Assembly: GCA_045561235.1 (NCBI GenBank)
Contig: JBJKYB010000003.1
Location: 1-42,372 of the forward strand
Origin: GCA-2705445 sp002705445
GTDB taxonomy: Bacteria; Pseudomonadota; Gammaproteobacteria; Poriferisulfidales; GCA-002705445
Reading direction: 5' to 3'
DNA length: 42,372 nucleotides
Translations under genes and position numbers: made by a program
Part shown: piece by piece, positions 1 to 8,396 of the stretch
Layout: each line of letters starts with the position of its first letter
Numbering within the stretch: position 1 is the stretch's first letter
Notes under the pieces: model-generated
Database searches by the model: none
What the model was told of the DNA's origin: nothing
Seen by the model: only the letters and a program-made list of their open reading frames with translations

Positions 1-310
1 TGTCGAGTATATAGCTATTCTCGTTAAAAATGCTATAAACTTATAGTTGCAAACGAAGACAACTACGCACTAGCAGCTTAATCCTGCTGGTCATCATTCA
101 GAAACGTGCTTGTGCATTTCAGTTTGGTGTCGCTTAACACAAGATAGCCTTTATTCTCGCCATTGGAATAACTGCGAAACTTTATTGGATAGTGTTAAAT
201 AAAGTCTGCTCGTTTACTTTATTTTCACGAAATTTAATAACGAAGCTAAACATGTAGTACCGAAGGTAGAGGATTTGCGGACGCGGGTTCAATCCCCGCC
301 GCCTCCACCA
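1..310 (+). ncRNA. ssrA: tmRNA (transfer-messenger RNA), 5' end missing
   Basis: One-piece tmRNA used in trans-translation to rescue stalled ribosomes and tag the unfinished protein. The tag reading frame is visible at 49-81: GCA AAC GAA GAC AAC TAC GCA CTA GCA GCT TAA, giving ANEDNYALAA and a stop, close to the E. coli tag ANDENYALAA. The 3' end at about 277-310 shows the tRNA-like T arm (GGGTTCAATCCCC) and an encoded CCA. The 5' tRNA-like half lies left of the window. Having tag frame and CCA end in one contiguous piece argues against the two-piece alphaproteobacterial form. No clear hairpin terminator follows. The next gene, on the opposite strand, ends 3 bases downstream. Confidence 0.93.
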
Positions 311-312
311 AA

Positions 313-708
313 TTAAGTCATATATTTTATCTTAGAGAGAAAATACTTGATAGCTGTATCCGTTCTAGAAAAAAAACGCGAATCTAAATACTCATCATGT
401 TTAATATTATGTATGTAGAATTCCCATGTAACATAGAGCGAATCAAACTCGTCAGGAGAATAATCCTGTAATATTAGTGAAACTTCAGTATCAGTATTAT
501 TAGAATTAAATTTTATTGCACACCCCTCTATAGAAAAATCACATTTTTCAATAATTGGGTTATCTAAATAATTTTTCATTTGCGAATTAAAATAGTCAAT
601 TTTTTCTATAAGATTTTTTTTGTAAAGATTTTTACCGGTCTTAGGCACCGATGTATATTTTGGCTGTTTTAAGGAATTTTTATAATCTTTAAAATTTACA
701 ACTGTCAT
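313..708 (-). CDS. hypothetical protein, about 131 aa
   Basis: Not recognised. The 131-residue soluble protein has a Lys/Asn-rich N-terminal third and an acidic, aromatic-rich C-terminal half (for example DEFDSLYVTWEFYIHN). It has no signal peptide, membrane segment or familiar catalytic motif. The ATG at 708 is preferred; a longer version would need a TTG at 714. It converges with tmRNA, ending 3 bases from the tmRNA CCA. It is divergent from the addB-like gene across a 70-base spacer containing several TATAAT-like hexamers (722-727, 756-761, 772-777) without convincing -35 boxes. It could be a lineage-specific gene or cargo at the tmRNA locus. Confidence 0.6.
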   Translation of the reverse strand: MTVVNFKDYKNSLKQPKYTSVPKTGKNLYKKNLIEKIDYFNSQMKNYLDNPIIEKCDFSIEGCAIKFNSNNTDTEVSLILQDYSPDEFDSLYVTWEFYIHNIKHDEYLDSRFFSRTDTAIKYFLSKIKYMT

Positions 709-778
709 AATCAAAATCTACTATAATATATACGATAATATGCTAACTTAATGTTTATAATAAGCTAAATTTATAATA

Positions 779-3237
779 ATGAATAATAAATCATTACTCA
801 ACCAAATAATCCTAAATATAAGAAAAGATACAAGTTCATCCCATATTGTTGTATTACCAAAAAACATATCAAAAAGTTACGTCAAAAATATATTAAGACG
901 GAACCAAATTGAAAAAACCGAGGTTACTAATTTAGATAGCTTTATTTTTAAACTAAATAAAATAAATCAAGAAAAATTAAATACATCTGATATATCCTTT
1001 CTAGAAAAAGTTTTTTCTGAAAATAATACAAGTTTTAATAAATATAATATCACAAGCGAAATAGAAAATATTTTACGTATTCTGGACAAATTATTTTTAG
1101 AGAAAAATATTCTTTTAAAATCAAATATTATTAGTCATGAAACTTTATTAAATGAGATGCAAAAAAATTTGCTTTCTAAGGAGTCAAAAATTTTCTTTGA
1201 GATATTTAAAATTTGGCTAGAAAAATCAAAAAAATTTAGAAACATATATAGGAAATTATCTAAAATTACTAAATTCTAAGCCGACCAATGTTGATGAGAT
1301 AAACTTTCATATTATTAGTATTGAAGAATATGAAGAAATAGAAAAAAAATGGATATTAAAATATCTACCAAATAATAATGTTTATAAATCTTTTAGAGAA
1401 AAAAAATATTGATAGTGATACATATATTCCAAAAAATATTAATCTTTATGAATCTTTTGATTTTGAATCACAAGAAGATGAGCTTGAATATGTTGCAAAT
1501 GATATAAAAAATATTATAAAGAAAAATAATAAATGTAATATTGCTCTAATAAATAATGACAGATATTTTGCAAGGAGACTAAGAGCAATTCTAGAGCGCA
1601 ATGATATAGAATACAATGACTTTGGCGGCTGGTTACTATCTACAAGCTCATTTTGCTCATATGTTGAAAGTATTATTAATTATTTTATCATTGCTGATAA
1701 TTACATAAATTTACATAATGTAATAAAATCTCCATTCTTTTCTCCTAATATTAGTAGAAAAAGTAAAGTAGATTTTTTAAATAATGTTCTTCTAAAACAT
1801 AAGAATAATATTAGTGCGTCCGTTAGTAACTATATTAAAAATACTAATGATGATTGTTTTAAATTCCTTCATAAGTTAGACAGTAATGATAAAAATTATA
1901 ATTTTAGAGAATTTAGAGATTTTATAATTGAAAAATTAAATCAATGTAATTCTTTAGATGCACTAGAAAATGATAATGCTGCAAAAGAATTTATTCATTC
2001 GCTAAATTACTTAAATAAAATTAATTACGATAAGAAAATAAAGCATAATTTTGAAATATGGCATAAAAAACTTTTGAATTTTCTTGAGTCAAGAACCTTC
2101 AAAAGCTTAAATGAAAGCAATATTGATTATACTGATATTAACCACGCACTTTTACATAACTACGATAAAATATATGTAAGCTCTATGTCTAGTAAAAACT
2201 TTCCTAAAAAAATAACAAATCATTTTAATAAAAATAATATTATATACAACGATCTTTCAATAAACTCAAATTTAGAGCAGGATGAATATATAGAAGACTT
2301 TTTAAGTTTGTCTAATTATGCAGATTCCATATTAATTACATCACATGAATCAAATAGTAAGGATATCCTAACCAAGAGCAAATTTAAAATATATCTAGAT
2401 TATTTCCTAGAAAAAAAACAAAATATAAAAACTGAATTTATAAAATATTCTAAAAATAATAAAAATTCTAATACTTTTATTCTGGATAAGAGTTTTTTAA
2501 ATCTTACATATAAAGATATTGAATATTTTAATACCTGTGTCTACTGTTTCTATATACAAAAAAATTTACCAAGATTTCAATTTTCGTCTATTGAAGAAAA
2601 TTCTATGCTGTTTGGAAGCTCTATTCATTCCATACTTGATAATTTTTCAAGAAGCATACAAATTGATTCAACCAAAAATGACTTAATTAATAATTTAGCT
2701 AAAGCGTCAGATAATATATTTAAAAAAAATTATCTTTTTGATAATAGTCCGTATGAAATACAGCTTTGGTATAAAACTATTCCTAAAGTTGTAGACTATT
2801 TTTATACTGATATTGATAAAAAACACGACATTATCTCTGAAAATATTGTTCAAAAAAAACTGCCAAATGGCATTACTCTTAATGGTAGGTATGATTTAAA
2901 ATATTCAATTGGTAGTAAAAAGTTTATTACAGATTATAAAACAGGCTCGTTTGTTCCAACAAAAACCTCTGTGGTAGATGGTATAAATCTTCAATTGCCT
3001 TTTTATACAATTTTAGAATCTAATATAAATTTTGCTGAATATTTATTTATTAATGTGTCAAAAAACACAATTAATAAAATGTCATTTAGTTATGAAGAGC
3101 TTACTTATGCTAGAGATGTAATAAATGATGCCACCGAGAAAATTTCTCAATATGTAAAAGATAAAACAGTTTTAACAATAGATGAGTTCTCGTGTGGCTG
3201 TGAAAATTGTGAATACTTTAATTCACACCATCCATAA
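779..3237 (+). pseudogene. addB: AddB-like helicase/nuclease subunit, disrupted by two frameshifts
   Basis: Three consecutive open segments in different frames read as one protein of about 815 residues: 779 to about 1230 (frame 2), about 1221-1398 (frame 3) and about 1399-3237 (frame 1). Each junction sits at an A-run (1228-1234, seven A; 1399-1406, eight A), and removing one A from each restores continuity. The C-terminal part is a RecB-type PD-(D/E)XK nuclease: GRYD, then ITDYKTG, then a glutamine-containing helix. Four cysteines fit the AddB iron-sulfur cluster (TCVYC around 2540; CGCENC near the end). The N-terminal part shows no Walker A motif, as in alphaproteobacterial AddB. AddB works with AddA in double-strand-break processing, but no addA lies beside it. 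It could be a decaying gene, a sequencing error, or a gene corrected by slippage on poly-A. Confidence 0.7.
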
Positions 3238-3241
3238 CCAC

Positions 3242-3439
3242 CTAAAAACTTATTAAATAAATAACTAAAAAATATAATAATAGTACAAATAGTAAAGTTA
3301 AAGCTAATCCAACTATTATAAAGTAAATTGGTTTGTTAGCAGCAAAGTCGCGCTCCCTATTTTTATTTGTTTGAATACCAATAAAACTAGATAAAACACT
3401 CAAAATTATTCTAAAGAAACCAAGCTTATTCTTTGACAT
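3242..3439 (-). CDS. DUF2970 family small membrane protein
   Basis: 65 residues. The N-terminal half carries the hallmark of DUF2970 proteins (SVLSSFIGIQTNKNRERDF) and the C-terminal half is one hydrophobic helix (about residues 38-62). Family members are small, single-helix inner-membrane proteins of unknown function found mainly in gamma- and betaproteobacteria. The start ATG at 3439 lies inside rimI (14-base overlap), so the gene is probably translationally coupled and last in the leuA-holD-rimI transcript. It ends 4 bases from the converging addB-like gene. Confidence 0.8.
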   Translation of the reverse strand: MSKNKLGFFRIILSVLSSFIGIQTNKNRERDFAANKPIYFIIVGLALTLLFVLLLYFLVIYLISF

Positions 3440-3896
3440 TTTTTGCCAAAATTAAAGCATCCTCATAACCGCTAGGAGCTGGGTAATAGTTTTTTCTAAT
3501 ACCAACCTCATTATACCCTTCTTTTTTGTATAAGCTCAGTGCTGATTTATTACTTGGTCTGCACTCAAGAAATACAAGCTTGCAATTAAGATTTATTATT
3601 TCATTATGTAATTCATTTAATAAATATTTGCCATAGCCATGGCTTCTATAATTCTTCTTGATGCATAAATTCATTATATGGCATTCATTTTGTACTAATG
3701 AAGTTATAACATACCCTACAAGGATTTCATCTAGCAGAAGTACTTTACAATGATAATTATGAGTTATGCAATCCAAAAATATTTTTTCTGACCATGGATA
3801 TCCATAAGAATCTCTTTCAATCTCAAGAATATCTGCAATATGTTCATTTTCCATCTTTACATATTTAATATCTAATATTTTCTGTAAGCTACTCAT
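3426..3896 (-). CDS. rimI: ribosomal protein S18 alanine N-acetyltransferase-like GNAT enzyme
   Basis: 156-residue GNAT acetyltransferase. The acetyl-CoA pyrophosphate-binding loop is visible as RSHGYG (about residues 76-81). The RimI-typical C-terminal block is also present: LECRPSNKSALSLYKKEGY, then RKNYYPAPSGYEDALIL. RimI acetylates the N-terminal alanine of ribosomal protein S18. The length matches the family (about 150). It overlaps the upstream holD-like gene by 8 bases, and holD-rimI adjacency is also found in E. coli, which supports the assignment. Confidence 0.88.
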   Translation of the reverse strand: MSSLQKILDIKYVKMENEHIADILEIERDSYGYPWSEKIFLDCITHNYHCKVLLLDEILVGYVITSLVQNECHIMNLCIKKNYRSHGYGKYLLNELHNEIINLNCKLVFLECRPSNKSALSLYKKEGYNEVGIRKNYYPAPSGYEDALILAKNVKE

Positions 3897-4365
3897 AATC
3901 TTTTATTTGTAAAAAATCCTTCCATATTTGTTTCTTTATATCGTTTGTAATAGTTTTTGAGTCTAGTAATGTATTCAATAAATAAATATGATTACCATTA
4001 ATTATCTTGCCTTCTGAGTTAACTATATCAGAAAAGGCCTCTAAAATATTATTGTCGCACATCACCAAACATACATTCTTTAATTTAGATGATGATTTGT
4101 CCTGAAAACTATCTAATAACTCTTTATCTTCTAAAGTCTCAAATTTTATATCTTCGAATGCATTTTTAGCTGCCGACATAAAATTTTTAATTATCTCTTC
4201 ATGTTTGATCTTAATTGATTTTTGAATAATAATATATCTTGATAATTCTAAGAGGTTTACATTATCTTTATTTGACTCTTGTTTTGGTAGCTTTTTTTTA
4301 ACCCAAAAATCAATATTTAAGACTTTTAATAATTTAATCTTATCAATACTTTCATTATTATTCAT
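3889..4365 (-). CDS. holD: possible DNA polymerase III psi subunit (HolD-like)
   Basis: 158 residues from the ATG at 4365; an upstream TTG at 4383 is less likely. Overall identity to known proteins is not obvious. The N-terminal LKVLNIDFWVKKKLP resembles the LxxLGIxxW start of HolD, and the C-terminal IWKDFLQIKDYE resembles the LWxxIxxYE end of E. coli HolD. Position directly before rimI, with a short overlap, is the HolD position in E. coli. HolD (psi) bridges the clamp loader to chi and single-strand-binding protein. The middle, Lys/Asp-rich with LVMCDN, is diverged. The alternative is a lineage-specific protein; the call rests mainly on the ends and synteny. Confidence 0.5.
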   Translation of the reverse strand: MNNNESIDKIKLLKVLNIDFWVKKKLPKQESNKDNVNLLELSRYIIIQKSIKIKHEEIIKNFMSAAKNAFEDIKFETLEDKELLDSFQDKSSSKLKNVCLVMCDNNILEAFSDIVNSEGKIINGNHIYLLNTLLDSKTITNDIKKQIWKDFLQIKDYE

Positions 4366-5902
4366 GATCTTGCGGGTGAACAATCTCAGTTTTATTACTT
4401 AACTTATTTATAGCATCCAAATAGGCTTTTGCAGATGCTATTACGATATCTGTGTCAGAGCCAACACCATTAACAATTACTCCTTCTTTTTCAATTCTAG
4501 CTGTAACATCGCCGAGTGAGTCAGTTCCATCAGTAATATTATTGACCGAATATAATTGTAGTTTTGAATTGCTTCTAACAATTTTTTCTATAGCTTTAAA
4601 TGTAGCATCTACAGGGCCACCGCCATTAGATTCGCTTTTAAAATTTTTACCATTTTTCTCAAGAACAACTTCTGAATGTGGTTCTGAACTAGAGTCACTA
4701 GACGACTTGATACTTATTAAATTATAATTTAAAGAATTGTCATCGTTGGAGGTATTAGAAATTAATGCGTGAAGATCATCATCATAGATTTCATGTTTGA
4801 TATCTGCAAGGTCTTTAAACTTATCAAAAAGAATATTTAATTCTTCAGAATTTTTTATCTCATATCCTATTTCAGACAGCCTGGTTCTTAGGGCATTTCT
4901 TCCAGAATGCTTTCCTAAAACTATTTTGTTTTTTAACCAACCTACATCTTCGGCTTTCATTATTTCATATGTTTCTCTGTGTTTTAAAACACCATCCTGA
5001 TGGATGCCCGACTCATGAGCAAATGCATTTGCACCTACTATTGCTTTATTTGGTTGTACTGAAAATCCTGTAATACTAGACACTAATTTTGAAGCAGGAA
5101 CAATAAAGTCTGTTACAACTTGAGTCTCACAAGAAAAGAGATCTTGTCTAGTTTTTACCGTCATTACAACTTCTTCAAGTGATGCATTTCCAGCTCTTTC
5201 TCCTAAGCCATTAATGGTACATTCAACCTGTCTTGCCCCATTGATTACTCCTGCAAGGGAATTTGCTGATGCCAAACCTAAATCATTTTGGCAATGAGTT
5301 GAAAATATTGCTTTATCTGAATTTGGTATGTTATTTATAAGTCTTTTAATCAAATCTCCATACTCGTCTGGAATACAATAACCAACCGTGTCTGGAATAT
5401 TAATTGTTGTTGCTCCAGCTTTTATTGCTTTTTCAATAATTGCGCACAAAAAATCAAAGTCTGATCTTCCTGCATCTTCTGGAGAAAACTCAATATTATT
5501 TGTATACTTTTGAATCCTTTTAATTGCTCTAACAGCTTGATCTGTTACTTCTTCTTTGCTCATATTGAGCTTTTTTTGCATGTGGATTTCTGAAGTAGCG
5601 ATAAATGTATGAATTCTTGCGCTATTAGCAGGTTTTAATGATTCTCCTGCAACATCAATATCTTTATTGATTGCTCTGGCTAAACCACAAATAGTACTAT
5701 TTTTTATTGTCTTGGCAATATTTTTCACTGCCTCAGCATCACCCTTGCTCGCTATGGGAAAACCTGCTTCTATAATATCTACATTTAATTTTTCTAAGAC
5801 TTTTGCTATACGAAGTTTTTCAGAACCTGTCATAGATGCTCCAGGACTTTGCTCTCCATCTCTAAGCGTCGTATCAAAGATGACTAGCTTATTATTTGCC
5901 AT
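4358..5902 (-). CDS. leuA: 2-isopropylmalate synthase
   Basis: About 514 residues. It condenses acetyl-CoA with 2-oxoisovalerate, the first committed step of leucine synthesis. The N-terminal HMGL-like TIM barrel begins with FDTTLRDGEQSPGASM (catalytic Arg and metal-binding Asp). The metal-binding HCQND region and the NGLGERAGNASLEE loop follow. The last 120 or so residues form the leucine-sensing allosteric domain (GGGPVDATFKAIEK, then GVGSDTDIVIASAKAYLDA), so feedback control is probably intact. The start is taken at ATG 5902 (MANNKL), preceded by a GAG-containing ribosome site. In-frame ATGs at 5908 and 5920 would lengthen it slightly. It overlaps the pssA end by 11 bases and holD by 8. 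Confidence 0.96.
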   Translation of the reverse strand: MANNKLVIFDTTLRDGEQSPGASMTGSEKLRIAKVLEKLNVDIIEAGFPIASKGDAEAVKNIAKTIKNSTICGLARAINKDIDVAGESLKPANSARIHTFIATSEIHMQKKLNMSKEEVTDQAVRAIKRIQKYTNNIEFSPEDAGRSDFDFLCAIIEKAIKAGATTINIPDTVGYCIPDEYGDLIKRLINNIPNSDKAIFSTHCQNDLGLASANSLAGVINGARQVECTINGLGERAGNASLEEVVMTVKTRQDLFSCETQVVTDFIVPASKLVSSITGFSVQPNKAIVGANAFAHESGIHQDGVLKHRETYEIMKAEDVGWLKNKIVLGKHSGRNALRTRLSEIGYEIKNSEELNILFDKFKDLADIKHEIYDDDLHALISNTSNDDNSLNYNLISIKSSSDSSSEPHSEVVLEKNGKNFKSESNGGGPVDATFKAIEKIVRSNSKLQLYSVNNITDGTDSLGDVTARIEKEGVIVNGVGSDTDIVIASAKAYLDAINKLSNKTEIVHPQDHE

Positions 5903-6650
5903 AGTCATCTCTTTTTTCATCTATATAATTAATTTTTCTTTTTTTGAATTGCCTTATTATATTTGTAGCAGGGCCAGACAAAGCATATATTAATGCCAAA
6001 ACAAATAGTACCATTGTTGGATTTATTAACGTGATAACCAATAAAAGAATTATAAAAAATAGCCAGTAGAATTTAATTTTTTCTCGGTCGCCAAAATTTT
6101 TAAAACTAAAGTAAGAAAATTTACTAATCATTAAAAATGAAATTAAAATACTTGCTAAAACAGATAATTCTTTGTGAAAGGTAACATCAATTCCAAACTT
6201 ATCAGTAACTATAAAACATAAACTTACAAGAATAGCTCCAAGAGGACATGGAAGTCCTATGAAAAAATCTTTACTCTTCGAAGTATTAAACCTGGCTAGT
6301 CTTAAAAGAACTGAGACTAAATATAGGGAAGCAATAATAACTCCTAACTCCAGCCAAGAATTTATTAAAAAATTAACATCTTTTAAAAACCACTGATATA
6401 AAAAAACTGAAGGAGCAACACCGAATGATACAACATCTGCTAAACTGTCATATTGAGCGCCAAAATCGCTAGTCGTTTTTGTGATTCTTGCAACTCTACC
6501 ATCTAAACCATCTAAAATAAAAGCAGCTAATAGTAAATTTGCAGCTATGGCTAATGAGCTTTCAAAAGAGTATATTATTGATACAAAACCACATAGTACT
6601 GATCCGGTTGTCAATAAATTTGGTATTAAATAAATTTTATTTCTTATCAT
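5892..6650 (-). CDS. pssA: CDP-diacylglycerol--serine O-phosphatidyltransferase
   Basis: 252-residue polytopic membrane enzyme that makes phosphatidylserine, the precursor of phosphatidylethanolamine. The CDP-alcohol phosphotransferase signature is intact: DGLDGRVARITKTTSDFGAQ continuing to YDSLAD (about residues 47-70). About seven hydrophobic segments follow. This is the integral-membrane subclass II type rather than the PLD-like E. coli enzyme. The N-terminus (MIRNKIYLIPNLLTTG) matches the family start, so ATG 6650 is kept even though no good Shine-Dalgarno site precedes it. Instead a hairpin with a T-tract sits almost against the start codon. The next gene, leuA, overlaps its 3' end. Confidence 0.93.
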   Translation of the reverse strand: MIRNKIYLIPNLLTTGSVLCGFVSIIYSFESSLAIAANLLLAAFILDGLDGRVARITKTTSDFGAQYDSLADVVSFGVAPSVFLYQWFLKDVNFLINSWLELGVIIASLYLVSVLLRLARFNTSKSKDFFIGLPCPLGAILVSLCFIVTDKFGIDVTFHKELSVLASILISFLMISKFSYFSFKNFGDREKIKFYWLFFIILLLVITLINPTMVLFVLALIYALSGPATNIIRQFKKRKINYIDEKRDDYGK

Positions 6651-6652
6651 AT

Positions 6653-6697
6653 TTTATAAAAATAAGCGCCAAGACATGTTTAATACATGCTTAGCGT
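6653..6697 (-). terminator. Rho-independent terminator or attenuator between the ilvC unit and pssA
   Basis: Read on the minus strand, arms CGCTAAGCATGT (6696-6685) and ACATGTCTTGGCG (6679-6667) pair with one bulged T and a G-T pair around a 5-base loop (ATTAA). A T-rich tract (TTATTTTTAT) follows. This fits an intrinsic terminator ending the tusA-ilvBHC-small ORF transcript. It lies only a few bases before the pssA start codon, leaving no room for a separate promoter. Either transcription partly reads through or the hairpin is regulated (attenuation). Confidence 0.7.
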
Positions 6698-6713
6698 TAC
6701 TAAAAAAATTCTA

Positions 6714-6803
6714 TTACTTTACAAGATTTACAACAAGATATGCTAGAAAAGCATAAAATCCCCAGAAAAGTATAAAATGTAAGATTCCGCTATCTAATTT
6801 CAT
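6714..6803 (-). CDS. 29-residue single-pass membrane peptide or leader peptide
   Basis: Small ORF found by eye in the ilvC-pssA spacer: ATG at 6803, stop at 6714-6716. It has a good ribosome site (GAAGGA, 7 bases before ATG). The peptide starts MKLDSGILHFILFWGFYAF and ends in LVK, with a charged N-terminus, one hydrophobic helix and a terminal lysine, as in small membrane proteins. It has six leucines, three valines and two isoleucines but no run of regulatory codons, so a leucine leader peptide is possible but not compelling. The terminator at 6653-6697 follows directly. No homologue is known to me. Confidence 0.5.
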   Translation of the reverse strand: MKLDSGILHFILFWGFYAFLAYLVVNLVK

Positions 6804-6852
6804 ATTTTTATCCTTCTATCCTTAATTATCACTTATTTATTAAAATGATATC

Positions 6853-7869
6853 CTAGTTTTTATTTTTATCAACTAATTTGTTTGCACTGATCCATGGCAT
6901 CATTGACCTTAGTTCTTCCCCTACTGTCTCAATAGGATGCTTTTCTCCATCTTTTCGCATTTTGTCAAAATTACTGTTGCCAGTTTTATATTCATCAATA
7001 TATTCTTTAGCAAACTCACCACTTTGTATCTCAGCAAGAATTTTTTTCATTTCATCCTTTGTTGAACCATTCACTATCCTTGGTCCTCTTGTTAAGTCAC
7101 CGTATTCAGCAGTATTTGATATCGAATATCTCATATTTGCAACTCCTCCCTCATACATTAAATCAACTATTAACTTTAATTCATGCAAACACTCAAAATA
7201 TGCCATTTCTGGTTTGTATCCTGCTTCAACTAATGTTTCAAAGCCAGCTAAAACTAAAGATGTAGCTCCACCACATAAAACTGCTTGCTCACCAAACAAG
7301 TCTGTTTCTGTTTCTTCTTTAAATGTAGTTTCAATTACTCCAGCTTTTCCGCCTCCATTCGCGGAAGCATATGACAATGCTAATTCTTTACTATTTCCTG
7401 AAGGATCTTGATCAACAGCTATTAAAGTTGGTACACCACCCCCTTCAGTATATGTTGATCTAACTAGGTGCCCTGGACCTTTTGGAGCAATCATAATTAT
7501 ATTAATTTCAGATTCGGGCTGTATAGTTTTAAAATGAATATTAAAGCCATGAGCAAAACCTAGAGAGCAGCCTTTTTTCAAATTAGGAGCTATATCCTTT
7601 TCATATACTTCTGCTTGATTTTCGTCTGGAATTAATAACATAATTAAATCTGATTTTTTAGTAGCATCAGCCACTGACATTACATTAAAACCTGAGGATT
7701 TTGCTTTTTCTATTGACTTAGAATTATCGTGTAATCCTATTACTACATCAACACCAGATTCCTTTAGATTGTTTGCGTGAGCATGACCTTGTGAACCATA
7801 TCCTATAATTGCAACTTTTGTATTTTTTATAATTGAAAGATCAGCATCCTTATCATAATAAATATTCAT
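6853..7869 (-). CDS. ilvC: ketol-acid reductoisomerase (class I)
   Basis: 338 residues, the short class I length. It converts 2-acetolactate to 2,3-dihydroxyisovalerate (and the isoleucine homologue) with NAD(P)H. The Rossmann motif GYGSQGHAHA lies near residues 23-32. The metal and substrate region includes PKGPGHLVR, the FGEQAVLCGG motif and the C-terminal AEYGDLTRGPR knot domain. GGAG lies 9-12 bases before the ATG. The cofactor-specificity loop reads LHDNSKS, where an Arg/Lys-Gly type sequence is usual, so cofactor preference may differ. It follows ilvB and ilvH on the same strand. Confidence 0.97.
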   Translation of the reverse strand: MNIYYDKDADLSIIKNTKVAIIGYGSQGHAHANNLKESGVDVVIGLHDNSKSIEKAKSSGFNVMSVADATKKSDLIMLLIPDENQAEVYEKDIAPNLKKGCSLGFAHGFNIHFKTIQPESEINIIMIAPKGPGHLVRSTYTEGGGVPTLIAVDQDPSGNSKELALSYASANGGGKAGVIETTFKEETETDLFGEQAVLCGGATSLVLAGFETLVEAGYKPEMAYFECLHELKLIVDLMYEGGVANMRYSISNTAEYGDLTRGPRIVNGSTKDEMKKILAEIQSGEFAKEYIDEYKTGNSNFDKMRKDGEKHPIETVGEELRSMMPWISANKLVDKNKN

Positions 7870-7895
7870 TTTTTTTATCTCCGATTTTATTTTTT

Positions 7896-8366
7896 TTAAT
7901 TACTATTAATTCCGACTGCACCTGATCTTACGATTTTTTCAGCAATATTCTCTAATGACTCTAAGAAAATATTAATATTTTTAGGGCTATCGACGCACTC
8001 TATTATAATTTCATTATTATTTGTTTTGTGTATCTTTAAAAATTCATTCTTTGAGATTTTATCCATCATTGATTTTTCAATACTACTCTCTTTTATTTTA
8101 ACAAATGCTATCTCTCTCTCAACATGCTCCTTTGACGTTATCTCAGAAACTTCAATAACATCCAATAACTTATCAAGTTGCTTTACTATTTGCTCTATAA
8201 CATTGTCATTTCCAGAAGTCACAATTGTCATTCTTGAAGTGCTTTCATCCTCTGATGGTGCAACAGATAAAGATTCAATATTATAACTTCTAGCCGAGAA
8301 TAGACCAGATACTCTAGATAGCGCTCCTGACTCATTTTCAAGAAGAACTGAAATTATATGTCTCAT
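7896..8366 (-). CDS. ilvH: acetolactate synthase, small regulatory subunit
   Basis: 156 residues (typical about 160). The N-terminal ACT domain reads HIISVLLENESGALSRVSGL then FSARSYNIESLSV, the valine-binding part of the AHAS small subunit. The C-terminal half is the second ferredoxin-like domain that activates the catalytic subunit. It binds IlvB and confers valine feedback. It lies 30 bases after ilvB and 26 bases before ilvC, an ilvBHC operon order common in proteobacteria. Confidence 0.95.
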   Translation of the reverse strand: MRHIISVLLENESGALSRVSGLFSARSYNIESLSVAPSEDESTSRMTIVTSGNDNVIEQIVKQLDKLLDVIEVSEITSKEHVEREIAFVKIKESSIEKSMMDKISKNEFLKIHKTNNNEIIIECVDSPKNINIFLESLENIAEKIVRSGAVGINSN

Positions 8367-8396
8367 AGTGCACCAATACTTAATATTTACTCAGTT

